DNA of 64,000 bases from Verrucomicrobia bacterium Tous-C9LFEB (GCA_002304345.1 NEUU01000019.1:1-64000); one strand, 5' to 3'; counted from the first letter of the stretch, positions 17,877 through 27,953 are shown. The notes: a model not told the origin generated them from the sequence alone. Numbers and translations are program-made.

Positions 17877-18913
17877 AATTTTGTACCATTGGGTGCGGTG
17901 GCCATGCGAGCCACTCGCATGGACCTTCGCAGAAACTGTACGCGCAACGCCACCCCGAGGTGGAGCTATCGGCTTGCTGTGATCTGAATCCCCAATTGGC
18001 TGAAACCTACCGCGCTACGTTTGGCTTTCAGCACTGCTATACGAATCTGGAGGAAATGCTCGCGAAGGAGAATCCGGATGCCGTGGCGCTGGTGGTTCCG
18101 GCCTCTGCCACGAGTGGATTGGCCATACCTCTACTGGAGCGGGGAATGGCGCTGCACCTTGAGAAGCCGCCCGGGCTGACTTTGAATGAATACCGGCGTT
18201 TGCTCACGGCGGCACAAAAAGGGGGCGGTCTTAATCAGGTGGCGTTCAACCGCCGCTACGCACCGGCTCTCGTTCGCGCACGGCAATGGCTCGATCGGGA
18301 TATTCCGGCGCAAGAGGTGTTGCACATACGCTATGATCTGGTCCGCTACTCACGCAACGAATCTGACTTTTCCATTACGGCGATTCACGGCATTGATGCG
18401 GTGCAGTATCTGGCCCGCAGCCCTTACCGCGAAATTCGTCTGACTTACCGGGAACTCCCGCAAAGCGGAGCCGGTGTGGCCGCTATTTCGATGGAAGGGG
18501 TGTGCCTGAATGGAACAGAGGTCTCGTTGACGTTTCAGCCCATGTCGGGATTATTGGAGGAGACGGCCGCCATTCATGCCATTGATCAAAGCATTCATGT
18601 GAATCTGCTGGGGACTCAAGCGACGTTTGATGGCGAGACAAGTCACTGGTGCCGGGGCGCACTCAAGAGCCAGGTGATGGTGATGAATCAGGAATTGGTG
18701 GAGCGCAATGGCGTTTATTATGAAACGGAGGCGTTCCTCAATGCCGTGCAGGGCATCGGAACGGCGTCTCCCCAACTGGAGGACTGTCGCCAGCAGGTGA
18801 TCTTGATGGAAGCCATTCGCACGCGAAAATCACGGGTTGATTTTGCGGATCGAGACGCGACAAGGCCGAACGTCAGTGACGTGGTGCGTGAGTTGAGCGG
18901 TATCGACCGGTAG
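17873..18913 (+). CDS. Gfo/Idh/MocA family oxidoreductase
   Basis: A 346-aa NAD(P)-dependent sugar-type oxidoreductase. The N-terminal Rossmann motif is IGCGGHA (residues 6-12), and the family's EKP signature is Glu97-Lys98-Pro99 (LHLEKPPG). A His in AIHGIDAVQYL lies where the family carries a catalytic His. There is no signal peptide, so it is cytoplasmic. It is the last gene of the operon, overlapping the lyase-like gene by ATGA. It probably oxidises or modifies a sugar released from the polysaccharide; the substrate is unknown. Confidence 0.9.
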   Translation: MKFCTIGCGGHASHSHGPSQKLYAQRHPEVELSACCDLNPQLAETYRATFGFQHCYTNLEEMLAKENPDAVALVVPASATSGLAIPLLERGMALHLEKPPGLTLNEYRRLLTAAQKGGGLNQVAFNRRYAPALVRARQWLDRDIPAQEVLHIRYDLVRYSRNESDFSITAIHGIDAVQYLARSPYREIRLTYRELPQSGAGVAAISMEGVCLNGTEVSLTFQPMSGLLEETAAIHAIDQSIHVNLLGTQATFDGETSHWCRGALKSQVMVMNQELVERNGVYYETEAFLNAVQGIGTASPQLEDCRQQVILMEAIRTRKSRVDFADRDATRPNVSDVVRELSGIDR

Positions 18914-18986
18914 GCGCTGGTCAATCAAGGAAATGAGCGCGCCGTCGTTTTTGCGGCGGGGCGATTCTTTACGGGGATGAATATCT

Positions 18987-19003
18987 GCCTCGTGAGACGA
19001 GGC
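18987..19003. terminator. Stem-loop after the LacI-2 operon
   Basis: GCCTCGT-GAG-ACGAGGC forms a perfect 7-bp stem with a 3-base loop, 73 bases after the oxidoreductase stop and 63 bases before the next gene. There is no strong T-run after it, so termination is plausible but unproven. Confidence 0.4.
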
Positions 19004-19066
19004 GCCCACTTGCATTCCGCTTGACTCTTCCCAAGGGTTCACGAGTATTTCGGCGGGGTTTATTGC

Positions 19067-21784
19067 ATGGGATGTCATTCCAGCTTTATGGATGGGAGCG
19101 CATGGCCGATCTTGGCCTTTCTCTTTTTATTCTCTTGGAGCGTTGACGTTCGGGCCGAGGAAAAAAAGCAGGGCGTGGATCGATTTGCGGCGGCGCTCGA
19201 TTCGTTGAATAACTTGGGACTGCCCGATACTTCCAAGGGAGAGTATGTCACGCTGACTGTTTTTCATCTCCCGAGTGAATTCAATAGCGGTCTGGGATTG
19301 ACGGGTAATGCGTGGCGTTTGCCGTCAGACAAGAAAGGCGGCGAACAAATTTTCGTCACGGTGAATGGGAATGTCATCTTTGTGAGGATCGATGGGCCGG
19401 AAGCGTCCGCCAGTACGGAGGAGGAGGGCATGCCAAAGGTCTGGAGCGGGCGTGCCACCCCCGCCGATTTCAAGCAAGATTGCGCGGCCGTGTTGAAGTT
19501 AGCCGAACAGCAGGATGAGAGTTTTCCCTATCAATTACCCGATCCGCTGCTCTTTGCTGCTTTCGCGCGACAGGCGGGTTTTCCCGTCGAGGCCGAGAAA
19601 ATTTGCGGAGCGCTTTTAAAGCGTTCCGAGAAGCCGAGAGAAGCCATTCAGCGTTCGATTTCGCGACTGGCGAATGCGCGTTACGATACGGCACTCACCG
19701 AGTTCAGTCGAAAACCCGACTGGCTCAAGCTGGCGAATGCGATCGCTTCCATTCGCGCGGATTGCGGTGCGAATTGGGTCTATCACGATGCGGCAGGACT
19801 GCTCGAGGCCAAGGTGCGGATTCAAGCGGTACGGAAGGAAAATGGGCTGGCTTCCGTGAAAAATATCTCCGCAGAGGATCGAAAATTTTTGAGTGAACTC
19901 CAACAGAACGCCGGTTTGATCCGCGGTGGAGAATACGATCTATGGTTGATTCCCGCTACTGCTGGAAGCTCGCGCGTGAACACGCTAAATCCTTTCGCTC
20001 TCACCTTGCGTAAGCGTGGGCTTTCGGCTTTTCCTCTTCTCATTCGATTAGAAAAAGAGCAGGCGTTATTGCCCACGATCTATGCGCCCGAAGGTTCGCC
20101 CTTTATGACGTCGATGCGACTGGGGATGCGGCAGATGGTGAATAGCCGCGAGAATAAAAAGCCAGAAGAGGAGTTGCTGCTGATGCCGCGTCCCTTGGGT
20201 TTGAGCGAAATACCTCGCCTGGCCTTGCGACCGCTACTGGTGCAAGAAGAGCGTTATAGTGAGGGGAACGTTGGTGCCTTGCTAAGCGATTGGCATAAAG
20301 AGCATCCCTTTAAGACGGCGGAGGAAGTCTCCTGGTACTTCATCAAAAACGGAGATTACGCCCAATTTCAGGAAGCCGCCACTTACCTGATCGCGCAGGG
20401 GCAGAACTCCAAAATAGAGGACTACCTGTTAAGTTCTCTGGCCGATCGTGAGAAGTGGTCGATGGTCATGGCTTATGTGACGAATCAAGGTGAAAAGGCG
20501 GCTCCCTTCGCCTCTAAAATAAAAGAACTGATCAAACAAAAAAAGATAGTCGTTCCCGAGGAATATGTCGGGACGATCTCGCAGTTGATGGGACGCATGG
20601 AAGCTCTGGTCAAACCGCTGGAGGAAAACATGGCGGCGGTGGCTGCTGGGACCGTGAGCCCATTCAAGATTGATGCCTCCGCGCATCAGGAATTGCCCAA
20701 GAAAAGTTTTCAAGAAGGACTCGACCTGATCCTGAAAACAGCGGCGGCGGAGAAGCGACCCAGCTATCGCCGGAAGATTCTTTCCTGGACGCTTCTGTTG
20801 CCGTTCAAGCATGAGCGTGACATCGGATTCACGCCTCCTGAGAGGGTCTCGCCTCTCCCGTGGGCGACGCAGTGGAGTGAATTATTGGCGGATAATCGCT
20901 CCACATCAGTTCAAGAAACCGTGGGAGATTACACTGCTTTTGTCTTGGAATTGGTATCGGCTGGAATGGATTTCACGAGCATCCGTTCTCTTCATACCTC
21001 GCAGGAATCGATGGCCTATCTGGGTATGGATGCGGCGTGGTTTCAGTTATTGGCGGAGCGAGGCCGTCAGCGTCTGGCTGGTAAGGAACCTGAGCCGCTC
21101 CAGCAGGTGTTGCGATTGCCGGAAGAACAGAAGAAAAAGTTGATGGCGGAAGTGGAGAAACAATCGCCGGGGCAGATGGAGGGATGGGTGCGAAAGCTCG
21201 AATACGTGCAAAAACAGGCCCTGGCTCCGGAGTTGACGGACAAGGCCGCGCTGATTGAAAAGATCAATGCCGCGACAGGGCGGATCGGCGACGTGCAGGT
21301 TAGCGGCAAGCTTGCCGATGAGCTGGCTTGGATGAAGTTGAAAGGCAGCGTGCTCGACCGGTCGCTTCTCGAAAAGGTCATTCAATTGTCCATTGCACAA
21401 TTAAAGAAGACGGATGCCATGCTGGTTGTGATCTCGCGCTCGTCGCTTTTCGATAGCTGGAACATGCGGGTCGTGCAACAGAACCGAAAGAATCTGATGG
21501 CGACGTTTATGCCGGATATGGACCCGGATGCGGAGAATTCCCACACTTACGGCGACTGGATGCAGAATGCGCTGGGCGTTGGCATTCTCGGGCACGCGTC
21601 TCAGGCCTATATGGAGATGACTGTGGACGGCTCGTTTCCCGAGGGAAGCAGCAAGGAAGCCATGGAAAAAGAATTCTACGATACGCTTCAAGAGATTCGA
21701 AAGAGCCCAGGCGATGGGCGTCTTCCGATTCGCTTATTTGTCATTGGCACCAAGTCCACCGCTCAACGCGAGGTCATCCAGTGA
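19067..21784 (+). CDS. Exported protein of unknown function, first gene of the MoxR operon
   Basis: I do not recognise this 905-aa protein. It starts with a hydrophobic signal segment (about residues 13-31, PILAFLFLFSWSVDVRA). The mature part is rich in charged helices and Leu, with only a few conserved-looking motifs. An N-terminal beta-like stretch (EYVTLTVFHLPSEF, then EQIFVTVNGNVIFVRIDG) precedes long helical segments resembling tetratricopeptide-type arrays. It ends 52 bases before the MoxR gene on the same strand and probably shares its transcript. A periplasmic partner of the MoxR/VWA proteins is the simplest inference. The start could also be the ATG at 19088. Confidence 0.65.
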   Translation: MGCHSSFMDGSAWPILAFLFLFSWSVDVRAEEKKQGVDRFAAALDSLNNLGLPDTSKGEYVTLTVFHLPSEFNSGLGLTGNAWRLPSDKKGGEQIFVTVNGNVIFVRIDGPEASASTEEEGMPKVWSGRATPADFKQDCAAVLKLAEQQDESFPYQLPDPLLFAAFARQAGFPVEAEKICGALLKRSEKPREAIQRSISRLANARYDTALTEFSRKPDWLKLANAIASIRADCGANWVYHDAAGLLEAKVRIQAVRKENGLASVKNISAEDRKFLSELQQNAGLIRGGEYDLWLIPATAGSSRVNTLNPFALTLRKRGLSAFPLLIRLEKEQALLPTIYAPEGSPFMTSMRLGMRQMVNSRENKKPEEELLLMPRPLGLSEIPRLALRPLLVQEERYSEGNVGALLSDWHKEHPFKTAEEVSWYFIKNGDYAQFQEAATYLIAQGQNSKIEDYLLSSLADREKWSMVMAYVTNQGEKAAPFASKIKELIKQKKIVVPEEYVGTISQLMGRMEALVKPLEENMAAVAAGTVSPFKIDASAHQELPKKSFQEGLDLILKTAAAEKRPSYRRKILSWTLLLPFKHERDIGFTPPERVSPLPWATQWSELLADNRSTSVQETVGDYTAFVLELVSAGMDFTSIRSLHTSQESMAYLGMDAAWFQLLAERGRQRLAGKEPEPLQQVLRLPEEQKKKLMAEVEKQSPGQMEGWVRKLEYVQKQALAPELTDKAALIEKINAATGRIGDVQVSGKLADELAWMKLKGSVLDRSLLEKVIQLSIAQLKKTDAMLVVISRSSLFDSWNMRVVQQNRKNLMATFMPDMDPDAENSHTYGDWMQNALGVGILGHASQAYMEMTVDGSFPEGSSKEAMEKEFYDTLQEIRKSPGDGRLPIRLFVIGTKSTAQREVIQ

Positions 21785-21836
21785 AGTTATTTTCAAGCCA
21801 AGCACTCTACATCGCATCTCCAAACCAAGGAACATC

Positions 21837-22829
21837 ATGAACGACACCATCCCTTCCCAAACATGGGACGAAATCCAAATGCACGCCACGGCCCTGAAAA
21901 AGGAATTTGCCACTGCCGTGGTCGGTCAGGAAAAAATCATTGAGCAAATGTTGGTGGCGTTGTTGTGTCGCGGCCACTGCCTGATCGTCGGTGTGCCGGG
22001 TCTGGCGAAGACGCTGTTGTGTCGAACCATGGGTGCCGTCCTCGGGCTCAAGTTCCAGCGCATTCAGTTCACGCCGGATCTGATGCCGATGGATATCATC
22101 GGCTGCGAAATTCTGCAGGACGGCGGTGACGGTATGCGCCGTGCCTTCGAGTTTTCGCGCGGACCTATCTTTGCGAATCTCATTCTGGCGGATGAAATCA
22201 ACCGCACCCCTCCTAAAACACAGGCGGCCCTGCTGGAAGCGATGCAGGAAAAACAGGTCACGGTGTCCGGCAAGACGATGCGTTTGGAGGAGCCCTTTAT
22301 CGTCTTTGCGACGCAAAATCCAATTGAGCAGGAAGGAACCTATCCGTTGCCTGAAGCGCAATTGGATCGTTTCTTTTTCGAGTTGTTAATCGACTATCCG
22401 GATTTCGATTCTGAAAAGAATATCGTCCGGCAAACCACAACGGATGCCGCTTCTGCGCCGAGATGCGTGCTCAACAGCCAGCAAGTGCTCGCGCTGCAAC
22501 ACGCTGTCACGCAAGTGCCGCTGCCCGATAACGTGCTCGATTATCTGATGCGCCTCGTGCATGCGACGCGTCCTAAAAACGAACTCGCGGACGATTACAT
22601 CAAACAATACGTCTCATGGGGAGCCGGCCCGCGAGCGGCCCAGAATCTGGCGCGCGCGGCGTGCGCTCTCGCTCTGCTGCGAGGACGGCCTGCAGCGGGA
22701 ATTGACGAGGTCAGGGAGGTGGCTCCGGCGATTTTGCGGCATCGCATCATCCCGAATTATAACGCCACCGGCGAGGGCGTGACGGTAGAGGCGATCATTG
22801 CGCATCTTCTCAAGAACGTGCGCCAATAA
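21837..22829 (+). CDS. MoxR family AAA+ ATPase
   Basis: A 330-aa AAA+ ATPase. Walker A is GVPGLAKT (residues 52-59), Walker B is LILADE (115-120) followed by INRTPPKTQAALLEAM, and a sensor-like ATQNP follows: the standard MoxR arrangement. The start at 21837 has AAGGAA a few bases upstream; longer in-frame starts overlap the preceding gene. MoxR proteins act as chaperone-like ATPases with VWA-domain partners, and such partners are encoded by the next genes. Confidence 0.95.
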   Translation: MNDTIPSQTWDEIQMHATALKKEFATAVVGQEKIIEQMLVALLCRGHCLIVGVPGLAKTLLCRTMGAVLGLKFQRIQFTPDLMPMDIIGCEILQDGGDGMRRAFEFSRGPIFANLILADEINRTPPKTQAALLEAMQEKQVTVSGKTMRLEEPFIVFATQNPIEQEGTYPLPEAQLDRFFFELLIDYPDFDSEKNIVRQTTTDAASAPRCVLNSQQVLALQHAVTQVPLPDNVLDYLMRLVHATRPKNELADDYIKQYVSWGAGPRAAQNLARAACALALLRGRPAAGIDEVREVAPAILRHRIIPNYNATGEGVTVEAIIAHLLKNVRQ

Positions 22830-22831
22830 AC

Positions 22832-23722
22832 ATGAGCGCCACGCCAAAGACATCGCACAAATACTTGCGCCCGGAAGATCTGGCGAAGCTCGGGGCGTTT
22901 GAGTTTGCCCCAAAGCTGTTGGTGGAGGGATACCTGTCCGGGCGGCATCGGTCCCGCGTGCGGGGGGCATCGGTGGAGTTTCACGATTACCGCCAATATG
23001 TGCCGGGTGACGATCTCGCCATGGTGGACTGGCGGGTGTACGCCCGCACGGACCGACATTATCTCCGGACGTTCGAGCAGGAAACCAATCTGGAATGTCA
23101 CTTGATGTTGGATAGCTCGGCTTCGATGGGATACGGCGGGCCGATCTCCAAGCTCGATTACGCCTCCTTCTTCACGGCAGCTCTGGCCTATCTCGTTTTT
23201 CGCCAGCGGGATCGTGTCTCGCTTCTTACTTTTGACGAAAAGATCCGGTCATTTCTACCTCCTTCCGGCACCTCGCGTCATCTGAATGAAATGCTTCATC
23301 TGCTGGAGAATAATACACCGGGTTCGAAGACTTCTCTTTCCGTCGCCTTGCGCAAGGCGGGGCCTTTGCTCAAGCGCCGGGGGACACTCGTCATTGTGTC
23401 CGATTTTTTTGATGATCCCGGAGCGATCTTTTCCGCGCTTAGCATTTATCTCCACCGGGGATTTCGCGTTCATCTGTTTCACATTCTCGATCCCACCGAA
23501 ATGGAGCTTCCGGGTGATGGACTGCTCAGCTATGTGGACATGGAGTCGCGCCATCGTACCGTCGCGCACGCAGGCGATATTCGCCGCGCCTACCAAACGG
23601 CCATCGGGCAACATATCGAAAATTTAAGACGGCTGGCAGCGGCCAAGCAGATCGACTACGCCCTCGCGCGGACCGACCACTCGTTTTTTAACCTCTTCGA
23701 CCATCTTTGCGATCACCGGTGA
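22832..23722 (+). CDS. DUF58 domain protein
   Basis: A 296-aa cytoplasmic protein of the DUF58 family. The family block RGASVEFHDYRQYVPGDD lies at about 44-61, followed by DWRVYARTDRHYLR. A metal-ion-dependent adhesion-site-like motif (DxSxS) sits at Asp94-Ser96-Ser98. It starts two bases after the MoxR stop. MoxR-DUF58 pairs are a standard operon core. Confidence 0.93.
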   Translation: MSATPKTSHKYLRPEDLAKLGAFEFAPKLLVEGYLSGRHRSRVRGASVEFHDYRQYVPGDDLAMVDWRVYARTDRHYLRTFEQETNLECHLMLDSSASMGYGGPISKLDYASFFTAALAYLVFRQRDRVSLLTFDEKIRSFLPPSGTSRHLNEMLHLLENNTPGSKTSLSVALRKAGPLLKRRGTLVIVSDFFDDPGAIFSALSIYLHRGFRVHLFHILDPTEMELPGDGLLSYVDMESRHRTVAHAGDIRRAYQTAIGQHIENLRRLAAAKQIDYALARTDHSFFNLFDHLCDHR

Positions 23723-25755
23723 ACTGGATACTTGCCAATCCCGCTTTGTTGCCTCTGGCCTCGCTCATCGCGTTGCCGGTGCTGGTTCATTTATTTGCGC
23801 GCAGCCGCCCGCGATCTCTCAAATTCAGCTCCACGGAATTCATTCAAAAAATCGTGCGCAAGCAAATGAACATCAAGCGACCGCAGGATTGGTTGCTACT
23901 GCTCATCCGCACGCTGCTCGTGGCCACATTGATCGCGATTTTTCTGCAACCGGTATTGCTTTCCGAGAAACCCCTGACGGCGGCGAATCGAAGTGTGATC
24001 CTGATCATCGATGCGACGGCGTCCATGAATTACCCCGAGGGCGTGCAGACCCGCTTTTCTGCGGCTTGTGGCGCGGCGTCACGGAGAATTGCGGAATTGT
24101 CGCAGGGGGAATGCGCGAATGTTATTTTTCTCAAGAGCAATCCCGAGAGCGTCTTTCCCGTGCCGGGAGTAAATACCTCTCATCTGCAGGATGTCCTGCG
24201 GCGCGCCCGTTGTACACAGGAAACAGGAGTTCTGGAGGGAGCGCTCAGTGCGGCGGTTGCGCAATTTGGGAAGGCATCCGGGGCGAAGGAAATTGTGGTC
24301 ATCTCGGATTTTCAAGCGAGCACTTGGGCTCAGGAATCGTTTGCGGTGCCGGGTGATATCACGCTGACCCGCATTCGCATTGGCTCAGGTGCGGGAGCCA
24401 ATGGAGCGGTGACGTCCATTCAAGCTGATCCGTCACAACCGCTCTTGGCGGATCCGGTCAATCTTCTTGTCGAGGTGGCGAACTATTCCGCGGAGGAAGC
24501 TCGCCGCACGGTCTTTCTTGAGATGCCGGATCAACGCTTGCAGCAGGAAATCACCGTGCCTCCCTGGGGACGCGCGACGACTCTCTTTCGCATCAAAGCT
24601 ACGACGGCAGGACTGCTACCAGTGGGCATTTCGCTCAATGAGGATGTGTTTACGGCGGATGACCGGCGCTGGATGATTCTACCGGTGAAAGACCATATCC
24701 GGGTGGGACTTTACGCGGGGGACTCCATTCTGGCGACGGCATGGAGTCGGGCGCTGTCCGTGCTGCCATTTGTCCAGTTGCAACGTTTGACGGCGGAGGA
24801 GCTGGAGGGCGATTTGCCATATGATCTGATTTTCCTCGCGGGCTGGAGTGGTGAAGGTCTGGCCAATCTGCAGCGTCAAGCAGGCAGCGGTTCGCTCTCA
24901 ATCGTATGCGCGCCCAAGCCGGAGACGACAGCGCAACTCGTCTCGCAACTTTCGAGTAGCTCTGGAGAGGAATCTTCCGGAACGAAGTCGGAAGTTTTTC
25001 ACTGGCAATCTCTGACGGACCGAATCGGTGCCCAAATCGTGGCGCGCGAGGATCGCCTGTTTACTTTATTCACGAAAGGAAACTTCGGAAATTTTTCATC
25101 GGGTCGGGTCCGGGGACATTTGAGTTTCAACCCGGAGGCATTTCCGGGAATGGTATCATTGATTCAATACGCGGATAAAACACCCGCTCTCGCGCGGTTG
25201 AAGTCGTCGGGTCGGGGAGAGATTTATCTCTGGAATATTCCGCTCGATGCGACCCAGAGCGATTGGGCTTCGAAGGTGGAATTCGTGCCTCTGCTCGGCG
25301 AACTGATCTTAAAGGGTCGGGCTCGTGCCGGTGAGTCGATGGTCGAGGAATTGCCACCGGGCGGCGTGACGAGTTTGAAAATAGCCGGAGCAAGTGAGGC
25401 CAATCGCGTGGAGTTGATTGGTCCTGACAAGACGGCGATGGCGGTGGAGCGGTCGACGACGACTCAAGGCGTACGCTTGATATCAGCACCGCTGCCAACG
25501 GCGGGACTTTATATCTGGAAGCAAAAAGGTCAGGTGATCGGTGGGGCGGTGGTTCATTTTCCAGAGGCGGAATCGGACCTGCGCCTGCTGGAGAAATTTA
25601 ATGATGGTACGCGGGCCAACCAACTGAAGACGGATGATCTGCTAAACCGGCCACACAACGAGTCGCCACTTTGGCCGACGCTCTTACTGATCGCGGTGAC
25701 TTTGCTGGCGTTTGAATGTGCGGTGGTATTTTGGATCGGGAGGAAAACGGCATGA
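23719..25755 (+). CDS. BatA-like membrane protein with VWA-type domain
   Basis: A 678-aa protein starting NWILANPALLPLASLIALPV, the BatA-type N-terminal anchor, with LVHLFARSRPRSLKF next and a second membrane helix at about 57-80. A VWA-like domain follows, with the metal site as Asp98-Thr100-Ser102 (DATAS), so the first Ser of the usual DxSxS is Thr. Another membrane helix closes the C-terminus (LWPTLLLIAVTLLAFECAVV). GTG at 23719 is chosen: it overlaps the DUF58 stop as GTGA and directly begins the conserved anchor; a TTG at 23707 is possible. It is likely the inner-membrane partner of the MoxR protein. Confidence 0.88.
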   Translation: MNWILANPALLPLASLIALPVLVHLFARSRPRSLKFSSTEFIQKIVRKQMNIKRPQDWLLLLIRTLLVATLIAIFLQPVLLSEKPLTAANRSVILIIDATASMNYPEGVQTRFSAACGAASRRIAELSQGECANVIFLKSNPESVFPVPGVNTSHLQDVLRRARCTQETGVLEGALSAAVAQFGKASGAKEIVVISDFQASTWAQESFAVPGDITLTRIRIGSGAGANGAVTSIQADPSQPLLADPVNLLVEVANYSAEEARRTVFLEMPDQRLQQEITVPPWGRATTLFRIKATTAGLLPVGISLNEDVFTADDRRWMILPVKDHIRVGLYAGDSILATAWSRALSVLPFVQLQRLTAEELEGDLPYDLIFLAGWSGEGLANLQRQAGSGSLSIVCAPKPETTAQLVSQLSSSSGEESSGTKSEVFHWQSLTDRIGAQIVAREDRLFTLFTKGNFGNFSSGRVRGHLSFNPEAFPGMVSLIQYADKTPALARLKSSGRGEIYLWNIPLDATQSDWASKVEFVPLLGELILKGRARAGESMVEELPPGGVTSLKIAGASEANRVELIGPDKTAMAVERSTTTQGVRLISAPLPTAGLYIWKQKGQVIGGAVVHFPEAESDLRLLEKFNDGTRANQLKTDDLLNRPHNESPLWPTLLLIAVTLLAFECAVVFWIGRKTA

Positions 25756-27953
25756 GCTTCAGTCCGCTTCTTCCCCTGGATATTTTATTACCGCTTGGGG
25801 CGATGCTGCTTTTGGCGGGAATTGGTTTAGCCTGGCGCGGAAACAATCGATGCTCGCTCGGCTTGCGACTTTTGGCGGTGGGGGCTCGCGCGCTGGGATT
25901 GGTGGCGCTTCTGCTCATCGCGTTGAATCCAGGTTCCTGGCGGGCGCTGGAAAAGGAACAGCCCTCCGGTTGGGCAATACTTGTAGATCGCAGTTTGAGC
26001 ATGGCTTCGGCGGAAGGAAATCAAACACGTTGGCAGCAAGCGGTATCGATTGCAGAGAAAGCGGTGAAGCAATCCCGGCGGACGGAGCGAGCGAAAGTGT
26101 ATACCTTTGCGGGAAATCTGGACGAGGAGAACGCAAAGAAAATCGCCGATCAAATCCCCTCGGGTGAGACGACGGATATCGTTCGGTCCGGTCGTTCGCT
26201 TTTGGCTCAATGGCCTGCGACTGGTTTGCATCTCAACGGCATAGTGCTTTTGTCGGATGGGAGGCAGATCGCTCCGGGAAAGGGAATGGATCTGGCACAA
26301 CTCGCGCGATCTCAAGGGGTGCCTATTTTCCCTTTGCTCATAGGTAGTGGCAGACAGGTCAAAGATATTTCGGTGGCTCCTGGACGTAGTCAATATTTCG
26401 GATTTCCCGGTCAGAAAACAAAAATCACGGCGATGGTGCATAACCGGGGCTACAATCGGATTAACCCGAAGGTGGAGTTGCTTGATGGGAAGGATAAAGT
26501 TGTAGCGTCCTCGGAAATACGATTTGAAAATGAACCGACCGGAACGGTCGTGCTCGATTACACGCCCGCTGCGGCGGGATTTCAGAAATTGAAGCTGCGC
26601 GTGACGTCGTTTCCGGAAGAAAGCACGCTTCAGAATAACGAGCGGGAGGTCAGTCTTGTCGTCTTGTCGAACAAGACCAAGATTTTCATCGCGGAGGGCG
26701 TCCCCACATGGGATAGCAAATTCCTTGCGCAGCTATTCCGCAGCCAGCCGCAACTGGACGTAACGGCGGTCTTCCGGCTTTCCGCCGATCACTACTATCG
26801 CGTCTCCAGCGCGGAGGCTTCGATGACGAGTGATGCGGAGGCAATTTTTCCATCGACGACGGCTGAGTTGGAGAAATATGACATCATTGTCTTTGGAAAA
26901 GGTGCGGAATATTTTCTGACGCCGGAGCGGACGGATCTGCTGCGACAGTTCATTCACGATAAAGGAGGCTGTGTTGTTTTTGCTCGAGGAAAACCTTACG
27001 AGGGACGTTTCCCGTTATTGGAGGTGATAGAGCCCGTGGTCTGGGGAGAGGCGATCGATTCGCCGTTTCGGCTGCAACCGACGGAGGTAGGGCAGGAAGC
27101 CGGATTGTTCGACGATGCGCTGAGTCCCGACTCGGAAATCTGGAAGCAGCTTCCCCCAGTCAGCGCGGCGAACCGAATCGAGCAACAGAAATCATTCGCC
27201 GAAGTAATGGTCGATGCGGTGGCTGGCGAAAGTTCCCGGCAGTCGACCTTTCCGGCAGTCATTAGCCGTCGGTATGGCAAGGGGATGGTGCTGGCGGTCA
27301 ATGCCGATGGTCTATGGCAATGGGATTTCTTCTCTGCGGCACGGGATGCGGGTAATATCTATCGCGAGTTTTGGACCCAACTAATGCAGTGGGCAATCAC
27401 CTATTCGGATTTCCTTCCTGGTCAGGATTTTTCGCTCAAGCTCAGCGAAACCACAGTGAAACCGGATACAACGATTCGGGTGCGGGTGGCATCTCGTCAA
27501 TCTGGTGCATTGCAGGCGCCCTCACTCCGCTTGTTGCGAGGTGAGACGATGGTGCGGGAGTTGGGACAGCCGCAGCGGATTCCTGATGCGATCGCCTGGG
27601 AGCTATTTTTTAACGGAACGGAAGCCGGTGTTTATCAGGTGGAACTTTACAATCCAAAGGACAAAAAGATTCTGGGACGCGCTCCGTTCGAGGTGGTAGA
27701 GCCGCCGGGCGAGAAAGATAACCTGGAGCCGGATACTGAATTCATGCGGCAGCTCGCGGAGAATTCCGGGGGACGCGTGATCCGTGAAAGCGATCTTCCC
27801 GCATTGGCTCGGGAACTGGAGCCAGAAAAGAAGTCGCTGGATGAAAGCAACGCACGCTGGACACCCCTGTGGGATAGTGGCTGGCTCTTGATCGCTATTT
27901 GTGCGCTATTTGCAGTGGAGTGGATTATTCGCCGGAGGAACGGACTGCTATGA
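25752..27953 (+). CDS. VWA domain membrane protein
   Basis: A 733-aa membrane protein. Two hydrophobic helices occupy about 8-60, then a VWA domain with the metal site Asp79-Ser81-Ser83 (DRSLS). A domain starting near KIFIAEGVPTWDSKFLAQLF resembles the glutamine-amidotransferase-like fold common in this family. A C-terminal helix (WLLIAICALFAVEWIIRRR) follows. The ATG at 25752 overlaps the previous stop as ATGA. It probably belongs to one membrane complex with the neighbours. Confidence 0.88.
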   Translation: MSFSPLLPLDILLPLGAMLLLAGIGLAWRGNNRCSLGLRLLAVGARALGLVALLLIALNPGSWRALEKEQPSGWAILVDRSLSMASAEGNQTRWQQAVSIAEKAVKQSRRTERAKVYTFAGNLDEENAKKIADQIPSGETTDIVRSGRSLLAQWPATGLHLNGIVLLSDGRQIAPGKGMDLAQLARSQGVPIFPLLIGSGRQVKDISVAPGRSQYFGFPGQKTKITAMVHNRGYNRINPKVELLDGKDKVVASSEIRFENEPTGTVVLDYTPAAAGFQKLKLRVTSFPEESTLQNNEREVSLVVLSNKTKIFIAEGVPTWDSKFLAQLFRSQPQLDVTAVFRLSADHYYRVSSAEASMTSDAEAIFPSTTAELEKYDIIVFGKGAEYFLTPERTDLLRQFIHDKGGCVVFARGKPYEGRFPLLEVIEPVVWGEAIDSPFRLQPTEVGQEAGLFDDALSPDSEIWKQLPPVSAANRIEQQKSFAEVMVDAVAGESSRQSTFPAVISRRYGKGMVLAVNADGLWQWDFFSAARDAGNIYREFWTQLMQWAITYSDFLPGQDFSLKLSETTVKPDTTIRVRVASRQSGALQAPSLRLLRGETMVRELGQPQRIPDAIAWELFFNGTEAGVYQVELYNPKDKKILGRAPFEVVEPPGEKDNLEPDTEFMRQLAENSGGRVIRESDLPALARELEPEKKSLDESNARWTPLWDSGWLLIAICALFAVEWIIRRRNGLL

